Positions 1-5,183 of a DNA stretch of 14,529 nt are shown here, piece after piece. A model generated the notes under the pieces. That model had not been told where the DNA came from, searched no databases, and was given only the letters and a program-made list of their open reading frames with translations. Location: assembly GCA_036654375.1 (NCBI GenBank), contig JAVVSD010000021.1:1-14529 (forward strand). The letters are read 5' to 3'. The position numbers were made by a program, and so were the translations under genes. This DNA comes from RZYX01 sp036654375 (GTDB lineage: Bacteria; Bacillota; Clostridia; Oscillospirales; Acutalibacteraceae). Position 1 is the stretch's first letter. Each line of letters starts with the position of its first letter.

Positions 1-5
1 TGCTG

Positions 6-194
6 CCTTTCTTTGGTTCGTTTCTTTGGCAGGCAAAGAAATGAACAAACATAAATCTAAGAATAAAGCCACACAAGTAAAAGCTAAAATCTTTGTTGCT
101 TTTTTAAACTAACACTTATTTGCAATTTGATTTATTAAACAAAAAAGTGGTTTGTTCATTTCTTTTATTTCAAAAGAAACGAACCAAAGAAAGG
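6..194. repeat. Inverted pair of self-complementary 45-nt hairpin repeats
   Basis: Copy A (6-50) and copy B (150-194) are inverted copies of the same 45-nt element. They match at 38 of 45 positions; only a 7-nt stretch around the hairpin loop differs. Each copy also folds on itself: arms 13-28/34-49 in A (TTGGTTCGTTTCTTTG against a near-complementary arm) and 151-166/172-187 in B, each with about two mismatches or G-U pairs and a 5-nt loop. The spacer (51-149) is AT-rich and shows no gene. The layout resembles a dispersed intergenic repeat or the remains of a small non-autonomous element. No transposase is present. Confidence 0.75.
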
Positions 195-240
195 AAACAA
201 AGGGAAACCAAAATGTTATCCGTTATTTGGTTTCCCCTTG

Positions 241-312
241 ACCCCTTCCTGTGCCACAGAGGAAATTTATTGAAGGGGTTAGATTTAATAAAAGAATTAA
301 TTCCTGTGCCAC
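241..312. repeat. Small inverted and direct repeats in the left intergenic region
   Basis: ACCCCTTC (241-248) and GAAGGGGT (272-279) form an 8-bp inverted repeat. TTCCTGTGCCAC occurs twice in direct orientation (246-257 and 301-312). These lie between copies B and C of the hairpin family and probably belong to the same decayed repeat block. I see no coding function; the two small overlapping open frames here are made of repeat sequence. Confidence 0.5.
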
Positions 313-330
313 TAAGGTAGTTTGTAAATG

Positions 331-407
331 ATTTCTTTAGTGCAAAGAAATGAATAAACATATAACTAAAAGTAACTCCTCATAAGTAAAAGCTAAAAAT
401 TTTGTTG
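331..407 (+). repeat. Third, diverged copy of the hairpin repeat (direct copy of 21-98)
   Basis: This stretch aligns in direct orientation with 21-98. It keeps the TTTCTTT/AAAGAAA hairpin core with a 5-nt loop, the following TGAAyAAACATA segment, and an identical 15-nt block AAGTAAAAGCTAAAA (75-89 and 384-398). The rest is diverged. Together with copies A and B it shows that most of 1-410 is duplicated non-coding sequence. The remaining 408-477 is AT-rich and featureless. Confidence 0.6.
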
Positions 408-477
408 AATTTTGCTGAAGCAAGGAATAAACAAAATCATTTTCAATATTCATATTAAGCTTTGAATTAGTTTATAA

Positions 478-513
478 CATAAAAACCCTGCCTTATTTTG
501 ATAAGACAGGGTT
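478..513 (-). terminator. Rho-independent terminator of the zapA-U32-dut operon
   Basis: On the minus strand AAACCCTGTCTTAT pairs with ATAAGGCAGGGTTT (513-500 and 495-482). The stem is 14 bp with one G-U pair and a short loop, and it runs straight into a T-run. It lies about 35 nt after the dut stop codon and is the natural end of the operon transcript. Confidence 0.85.
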
Positions 514-546
514 TGAAAATATTAGTACCACTAATGAAATATTGGC

Positions 547-984
547 TCACAGCTTGCCTGTTGAGCCAAATCCACCTGCACCACGCTGTGTATCGTCAAG
601 TGAGTCGCACTCAACAACCTCCGGCGATGCAACAGGTTGAATAACCATCTGCGCAATTCGCTCAAGTGGCTTGATTTCATAGTCCACATCAAACTGGTTG
701 ACAAGTCCCACTATGATTTCACCACGATAATCACTGTCAACAATGCCAACACTGTTTAAAAGTCCAATTCCGTGCTTGATAGCAAGTCCGCTACGAGCAT
801 AAATCATTGCAGCGTAGTCAGGCTCAATAGAAATGGCAATGCCTGTCGGAATTTTTGCGTACCCACGAGCAGGTATAGTGATTGGCTCGTCAATGCACGC
901 ATATAAATCCATACCAGCGCTTCCATTGGTTGCACGCTGTGGGACAACAGCCTTTTCACTTGTTTTCATTATTTTTAAAATCAT
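547..984 (-). CDS. dut: Deoxyuridine 5'-triphosphate nucleotidohydrolase (dUTPase)
   Basis: This cytoplasmic homotrimeric enzyme hydrolyses dUTP to dUMP and pyrophosphate. That keeps uracil out of DNA and supplies dUMP for thymidylate synthesis. All five trimeric dUTPase motifs are visible in the 145-residue product: SAGMDLYA (22-29), ARSGLA (63-68), GIVDSDYRG (80-88, with the catalytic Asp at 83), ERIAQMVI (108-115) and the C-terminal RGAGGFGSTG (134-143). The length is normal for the family. I chose ATG 984 because GAGGAG sits just upstream and because it follows the U32 stop codon by one base; the frame is open further upstream, but that extension only overlaps the neighbour and has no family similarity. 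A second ATG six codons on (MKTSEK) is a possible alternative. It is the last gene of a three-gene operon and is probably translationally coupled to the U32 gene. Confidence 0.96.
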   Translation of the reverse strand: MILKIMKTSEKAVVPQRATNGSAGMDLYACIDEPITIPARGYAKIPTGIAISIEPDYAAMIYARSGLAIKHGIGLLNSVGIVDSDYRGEIIVGLVNQFDVDYEIKPLERIAQMVIQPVASPEVVECDSLDDTQRGAGGFGSTGKL

Positions 985-985
985 G

Positions 986-3040
986 TTATTCCACTCCTCG
1001 ATAATATAGACCCCTTGTAAGCTCAGAGTCAAAGCACTTTCCGCTTTGATATGCTTCAATTATTTTGGCGCATTCCGGAGAGCTTTCCTTTGTGAAAAAC
1101 AGCATCATAAAGTCAATATTCTTGATTTCAGTTAATCGTTCTGCCATATAAATTGGGCGCGAATTGAGAATTTCTGAACATCCATTATTGCATACAATAG
1201 GAAAATGAACACCGAGCCTGTCCGTCAGAACGGCATCTTTTTTGCACATCTTACATTCTCGTGCATTTTTTGCAGGGCAGTTGCGGGTTAGCATAAGAGG
1301 AAGCCTGCCATAGGAAATAATGCCTCTACTAATTTCTCCTCCAAGTGTTGATGCACCTTGAAGCGTGATTTCAGGAGAAAGCACACAAGAGCTTGCACCA
1401 AACTCTTGAACTGCATTTAAAGCAGCAGAATTATAAACATTTAGTGAAAATCCACCCATGATTTCAATCCCAACTTCTTTTGCAATTGCAACACCGTCAA
1501 GTGTTCCACAATACGCAAATGACACACCACATTCCTTTGCGGTTTCAAGGGATTTTTTAATGTTGTCCTGCGTGCCGAAAATTCCACGAGGAAGTTCGAC
1601 ACCAACAGGCAGGGAAGAATCATTACATAGCTTTTTCAAATTAGATTGGTCGGTTAAGAGTGGAACTATAACACTGCTTGCATTTCCAAGATTACTTGGG
1701 ATTTGGTCAATGTTTGAAAAACGCAAGACGATTGAAAGCTCAGAAGTTTTGTGCGTGCTAAAGTCAAGTGAAGTCCTGCAAAATGACTTTGGAATAGGTG
1801 CAGAAAGCTTTTGCGCAAGCTTTTCAAGCACAGTTCTTCTAAGCGAGTTCACTGCAGAAACAGGGACAAAAACATCCTCGCCAATATCTATAAAAATATC
1901 GTCAGCAAAAAATGGGGTGCCACCACATTTTTCAAGCTGGACTTTAATTGAAGCTTCACCAGTTGCACGATTTTGAGCCTTTTGTGCCAAGGTTTCTGAC
2001 TGCTCAAAAATCTGAACACCACTGCAAGATGCAGACAGGCAGATTGGCTCGTCAATACTTGCACTGAACGCAAAATTAACAGGAAGACTTTGCAAATCCC
2101 GTCTGAATAACGATGCAAGAGAAGAAATGGCAGTGGGAGCAGAAGTGACATCTTCCTTTTTCCTGGTGCCAAACATATCTCTGCCAAGCTTTCCATCAAG
2201 ATATCCGCGAGTAAATCCTGAGCGTGAAAAAACTGCTCTAAGGTCGTTCTTCAAGGACTCATCAATTGCACCGCAAACAGATTGCCTACAAGCAGTAACG
2301 GCGGCGGCAACATACTCTGGGCGTTTCATTCGCCCCTCAATCTTAAAAGAGGTAACGCCTGATTTTGCAAGCGCCGGAATATCCTCGATTACCGATAAAT
2401 CCTTAAGGCTGAGGTCAAATCCTGTGCCACCATTAACTCCAAAAGGCAAACGACATGGCTGCGCACAAAGCCCACGATTTCCACTTCGACCTCCAAGCAT
2501 GGCGCTCATGTAGCATTGACCAGAAACAGACATACAAAGTGCACCGTGAACAAAAATTTCAAGCTCAACAGGTGAGTTGATGCAAAGCTTTTCAATCTCT
2601 TTCTTGGACAGCTCTCTTGGCAGAACAGCTCTTTTAAAGCCAAGCGACTTTAAAAGCGTTAGCCCATAAGTTGTCTGAACAGACATTTGAGTGGAGGCAT
2701 GAATAGGCATTTCAGGTGCCATTTTTCTAACAAGACCTGCAACTCCCAAATCCTGTATAATAAATGCGTCTGCACCAATGGCACAGCCGCACTCAATTAA
2801 AGACAACGCTGTATTAAATTCATCGTCCGAAACGATTGTGTTAAGGGTGATATAGACTTTTACACCCCTTGCGTGGCAGTATGATACTGCCTCTCGAAGC
2901 TCATCAAATGAGAAGTTTGTGGCATTACGCCGAGCATTAAGAACCTGTGAGCCGAGATAGACTGCATTAGCGCCGCATCGAACAGCAGCAGTCAACGCAT
3001 CTTTTCCGCCAGCAGGTGCAAGAATTTCAATTTTGTTCAT
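986..3040 (-). CDS. U32-family protein with DUF3656-type insert, RlhA-like (probable rRNA C-hydroxylation factor)
   Basis: The 684-residue product has the U32 signature. LAPAGGKDAL and GANAVYLG stand at the N-terminus, HASTQMSV at 114-121, and the core EIFVHGALCMSVSGQCYMSA at 161-180, followed by RGLCAQPCR (189-197) and FKIEGRMKRPEYV. Cysteines 169, 176, 192 and 196 fall where related U32 proteins (UbiU, TrhP) carry iron-sulfur ligands. A DUF3656-like segment follows at about 310-430, then a second barrel-like C-terminal part with a Cys-rich stretch (C588, C596, C599, C617, C621). This layout and length match E. coli RlhA, needed for 5-hydroxycytidine in 23S rRNA, rather than the shorter TrhP-type tRNA proteins. 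The family is commonly annotated as a peptidase, but biochemical evidence for its members points to RNA or quinone hydroxylation. The ATG lies two bases after the zapA stop. The assignment to U32/DUF3656 is firm; the RNA substrate is inferred. Confidence 0.9.
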   Translation of the reverse strand: MNKIEILAPAGGKDALTAAVRCGANAVYLGSQVLNARRNATNFSFDELREAVSYCHARGVKVYITLNTIVSDDEFNTALSLIECGCAIGADAFIIQDLGVAGLVRKMAPEMPIHASTQMSVQTTYGLTLLKSLGFKRAVLPRELSKKEIEKLCINSPVELEIFVHGALCMSVSGQCYMSAMLGGRSGNRGLCAQPCRLPFGVNGGTGFDLSLKDLSVIEDIPALAKSGVTSFKIEGRMKRPEYVAAAVTACRQSVCGAIDESLKNDLRAVFSRSGFTRGYLDGKLGRDMFGTRKKEDVTSAPTAISSLASLFRRDLQSLPVNFAFSASIDEPICLSASCSGVQIFEQSETLAQKAQNRATGEASIKVQLEKCGGTPFFADDIFIDIGEDVFVPVSAVNSLRRTVLEKLAQKLSAPIPKSFCRTSLDFSTHKTSELSIVLRFSNIDQIPSNLGNASSVIVPLLTDQSNLKKLCNDSSLPVGVELPRGIFGTQDNIKKSLETAKECGVSFAYCGTLDGVAIAKEVGIEIMGGFSLNVYNSAALNAVQEFGASSCVLSPEITLQGASTLGGEISRGIISYGRLPLMLTRNCPAKNARECKMCKKDAVLTDRLGVHFPIVCNNGCSEILNSRPIYMAERLTEIKNIDFMMLFFTKESSPECAKIIEAYQSGKCFDSELTRGLYYRGVE

Positions 3041-3042
3041 AA

Positions 3043-3405
3043 TTAAAAGCTCGCCATATTTCCGGATTGCTTTGTACGCAATGACTGAAGCTCACGATTA
3101 AGACGCTCAATATCACGCCTTGCAACTTCAGCTTCCATTTTGTAACGAGCAGAATCCTCAAGATATTCTTTTATCTGATTGCGAAGGTTGTCCGCACTGT
3201 CAACAGCTTTTTTTGCAGTATCTGCATACTCAAGAGCGACAAGAATAGCGGCCTGGGTAATAGAGATTCTTGAGCTTTCGTGAACAAGCTTTGAAAGCCT
3301 TTCATCAAGCTCATTCCCAAGGTCATTCACATACTTAACATCATCATCAGTAAAAATGAAATAATCACTTCCACAGATGCTGAGTTTAACTTTAGTTTTC
3401 TCCAT
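3043..3405 (-). CDS. zapA: Cell division protein ZapA
   Basis: ZapA binds FtsZ and bundles its protofilaments at the division site. The 120-residue product has the usual two-part form. A globular head (MEKTKVKLSICGSDYFIFTDDD, residues 1-22, leading into VNDLGNELDERLSKL) is followed by the helix SITQAAILVALEYAD and a long charged coiled coil (about 65-112). I chose ATG 3405 because GAGG lies about 10 nt upstream; a GTG at 3414 would sit almost on top of that site. It is the first gene of the operon and the U32 gene follows after 2 nt. I recall this gene order as common in Clostridia but could not check it. I found no clear promoter in the AT-rich upstream DNA, although several -10-like hexamers occur around 3485-3520. 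Confidence 0.88.
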   Translation of the reverse strand: MEKTKVKLSICGSDYFIFTDDDVKYVNDLGNELDERLSKLVHESSRISITQAAILVALEYADTAKKAVDSADNLRNQIKEYLEDSARYKMEAEVARRDIERLNRELQSLRTKQSGNMASF

Positions 3406-3574
3406 AAAAATCACACCTCAAACGGTCAAAATTAAAATAACAATACCAAGATAAATCAAGGCAAAGACAGGTATCTCCTGCATATAATTATACAACTAAT
3501 AGTATAACATATTATATTTTCAAAATAAAGACCTAAAGAGGGAAAAGCGCAAATTTTATTAAAGTGCAAGGGGT

Positions 3575-3710
3575 GTGCCAAAACGCATATAAAACAACAT
3601 GCGTTTTGGCACTATATAATGCAGCGGTTAACAGCGTAAGGCTCCCCTGTGAACGGCATCGCCGTTACCTACACTAAAACAACTGCTTATTGTAGCCCCG
3701 ATTATATAGT
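3575..3710. repeat. Nested-palindrome intergenic element
   Basis: This is a compact set of inverted repeats between the divergent zapA and mtnN genes. It has a perfect 14-bp hairpin (GTGCCAAAACGCAT at 3575-3588 with its complement at 3599-3612, 10-nt loop), an outer 10-bp pair ACTATATAAT/ATTATATAGT (3611-3620 and 3701-3710), and inside it a short hairpin AACGGC-ATC-GCCGTT. The first hairpin has no T-run on either strand, so it is not a simple terminator. The segment is more GC-rich than its surroundings. From memory, the GGCTCCCCTGTG stretch recalls intergenic repeats of gut Clostridia. It may be a repeat remnant or a structured RNA. Confidence 0.55.
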
Positions 3711-3770
3711 ATGCTTGTCATCTCATTGATGGTACAGAAAAGTATTTTTGCAAAAGAGCATTTTTAAAAA

Positions 3771-3799
3771 TTGACAGTTAATTTTGCTTTTAGTATAAT
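3771..3799 (+). promoter_or_regulatory. Consensus sigma-A promoter of mtnN
   Basis: TTGACA (3771-3776) and TATAAT (3794-3799) are separated by exactly 17 nt, a full match to the sigma-A consensus. The start point would be about 3806, which gives a short leader before the GAGGGA ribosome-binding site (3819-3824) and the ATG at 3831. Expression is expected to be strong and constitutive. Confidence 0.88.
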
Positions 3800-3830
3800 T
3801 AAAGACAACATATAATGTGAGGGATTGTTA

Positions 3831-4511
3831 ATGAAAAAAAATATCGGAATTATTTTTGCAGATGATTTGGAGTTTAAACCATTTGAGGATTATGCAAAAA
3901 TAAACGGAGCAGAAGCTTCAAAGCTTTGCGGGTGCAACAAAATAACAATGCAAAAAGGTGAGAAAATAATTCACGCAATTGAAAGCGGCGTAGGGAAAGT
4001 TAATGCCACCGTGGCAACCTGTGTGTTAATTGAACAGTGTGGTGTAAGTGCAATGCTTAATGCAGGTCTTTCTGGAGCAATAAGCGGAATGCAAAGGGAA
4101 GATATTGTGGCAGGAGAGAGCTGTGTTGAATGTGATTTTGATTTAAGAGCATTTGGATATCCACAGGGACAGAAGCCAACAGGCGAACGCGTTTATAGTG
4201 CGGACGAAGAACTCCTCAACATTGCACTTGATATAAAAGGAATAAAAAAAGCAAAACTTGGCACAGGTGACTTTTTCCTTGCAGACAAGAATAAAAAAGA
4301 TAAATACAGCGAGATTTTTGGGATTAACGCATTTGACATGGAGTCTGTTGCCATTGCAATAGCCTGCTCGAAATATGCTGTCCCGTTTCTGTCGCTAAGA
4401 AAAATTTCAGACGATGCGGATGATAAATCGGTTTCATCTTACAGAGAAATGAATCAAAAATGTGAAAAAACACTTACAGAAGTTTTATTAAAAATAATTG
4501 AAAAGATATAA
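3831..4511 (+). CDS. mtnN: 5'-methylthioadenosine/S-adenosylhomocysteine nucleosidase
   Basis: The enzyme cleaves adenine from MTA, SAH and 5'-deoxyadenosine. It removes inhibitory by-products of SAM chemistry and feeds methionine salvage. The 226-residue product has the PNP/UDP-phosphorylase fold motifs of MTA/SAH nucleosidases: IGIIFADDLEF with E14 in the place of E. coli E12, ESGVGKVNA (51-59), LNAGLSGAI (76-84), DFDLRAFGYPQGQ (102-114), FDMESVAIA (168-176) with E171, and LRKISDDAD (189-197) with D194. The E171-D194 distance of 23 equals that of the E. coli catalytic pair. The ATG follows GAGGGA by 6 nt; an in-frame TTG two codons earlier is too close to that site. MES replaces the more usual MEG. 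It is the only plus-strand gene in the window and is transcribed alone. Confidence 0.88.
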   Translation: MKKNIGIIFADDLEFKPFEDYAKINGAEASKLCGCNKITMQKGEKIIHAIESGVGKVNATVATCVLIEQCGVSAMLNAGLSGAISGMQREDIVAGESCVECDFDLRAFGYPQGQKPTGERVYSADEELLNIALDIKGIKKAKLGTGDFFLADKNKKDKYSEIFGINAFDMESVAIAIACSKYAVPFLSLRKISDDADDKSVSSYREMNQKCEKTLTEVLLKIIEKI

Positions 4512-4537
4512 AAGGAAAAGACATAAAAGGAAAAGAC
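4508..4537 (+). repeat. Tandem 15-bp duplication at the mtnN 3' end
   Basis: ATAAAAGGAAAAGAC occurs twice head to tail (4508-4522 and 4523-4537). The first copy contains the mtnN stop codon and the second runs into the left arm of the terminator. It looks like a local slippage duplication. Confidence 0.85.
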
Positions 4538-4570
4538 ATGGGCTATGCTTTGGCATAGCCCATGTCTTTT
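4531..4570. terminator. Bidirectional terminator between mtnN and the Usp-like gene
   Basis: This is a perfect 18-bp stem (AAAAGACATGGGCTATGC at 4531-4548, complement at 4553-4570) with a TTTG loop. The arms carry A-runs and T-runs, so a T-rich tail follows the stem in both directions. It can end the plus-strand mtnN transcript and the minus-strand Usp-like transcript, whose stop codon is 40 nt away. Confidence 0.92.
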
Positions 4571-4609
4571 CTGTGAGGAGAAAAATAATGAAAATGAGAA
4601 AAGTAGATA

Positions 4610-5056
4610 TCAAATTTTAGAGTGAACCAATTGGTTCATTTGGCTTTCGCTTTCTGATAGCTGCGCGTCTGACAGGTGAAAAACTTTGTTGCCACGCACC
4701 ATATTGATAGGCACATCAGGAAGCATTGAGTGTATTTTTGAAACAAAGTGAGAGCTTTTATCACTTGGGAAACCAGTAACTATGCTAAATGCGTGTGATT
4801 TTCTTGCAAATTCTGCTGCACATTCTGCAGGGGCGTCATTGAAGAAAACAGTAAGCTCTGCATCAAATTTTTTAGACTGCTCATATAACATATTAAGAGT
4901 ATCGCGGTCAGGTGAAAAGCAAGCATTTTGAGGAAGGGCAATAAGAATAGAAAGTTTAAGCCCATCTCTTTTTGCCAGTGCATTACCAGCCTCTATCAAA
5001 TCGCAACAATCTTTTTTGCCTGAAAGGCAAACTAAAACACGAGATGAATTATTCAA
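4610..5056 (-). CDS. Small UspA/KdpD-USP-like domain protein
   Basis: The 148-residue product resembles one universal-stress-protein fold, closest in pattern to the USP domain of KdpD sensor kinases: RVLVCLSGKKDCCDLIEAGNAL at the start, then alternating hydrophobic strands and helices, KKFDAELTVFF, and AAEFARKSHAFSIVTGFP near residue 100. The ATP-binding G-2X-G-9X-G(S/T) pattern of classical UspA proteins is not evident, so nucleotide binding is doubtful. I chose TTG 5056 because GCGAGG lies 8 nt upstream and a promoter-like pair lies just before it; the longer frame from ATG 5140 has no ribosome-binding site and adds a segment unlike the family. The gene follows spoIIE by 127 nt. A role in sporulation or stress is guesswork. 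Confidence 0.65.
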   Translation of the reverse strand: MNNSSRVLVCLSGKKDCCDLIEAGNALAKRDGLKLSILIALPQNACFSPDRDTLNMLYEQSKKFDAELTVFFNDAPAECAAEFARKSHAFSIVTGFPSDKSSHFVSKIHSMLPDVPINMVRGNKVFHLSDAQLSESESQMNQLVHSKI

Positions 5057-5090
5057 TATTGAAACCTCGCTTTCGTCCTGTGATGTTATT

Positions 5091-5119
5091 ATAATAACCT
5101 TAAGTTGTGTCTGTGTTAA
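5091..5119 (-). promoter_or_regulatory. Candidate promoter of the Usp-like gene
   Basis: On the minus strand TTAACA (5119-5114) and TATTAT (5096-5091) are 17 nt apart. Transcription would start near 5084, downstream of the ATG at 5140, which supports the TTG start at 5056. An overlapping TATAAT (5093-5088) is an alternative -10. I see no clear terminator between spoIIE and this gene, so read-through from spoIIE is also possible. Confidence 0.45.
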
Positions 5120-5183
5120 GAATAATGTAAGAATAATCATTGTATAAATAGTTAAAAATTTTTGAATTAAAAGTTACAAAAGA

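Noticed and set aside
120..361. Two overlapping short open frames (plus and minus) in the left intergenic region
   Set aside because: Both are built from the hairpin and direct repeats, lack a convincing ribosome-binding site and have low-complexity, Lys/Arg- or Phe-rich translations.
1458..2513. Long plus-strand open frames inside the U32 gene
   Set aside because: They are antisense shadows of a strongly supported gene, with no family motifs.
3480..3530. Promoter for zapA in the AT-rich upstream DNA
   Set aside because: Several -10-like hexamers are present, but none has a fitting -35 at proper spacing.
3575..3612. Perfect 14-bp hairpin as a terminator
   Set aside because: There is no T-run on either strand and no gene ends nearby; both neighbours start here.
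5057..5140. N-terminal extension of the Usp-like protein from ATG 5140
   Set aside because: It has no ribosome-binding site, a candidate promoter lies inside it, and a GAGG-preceded TTG fits the domain start better.
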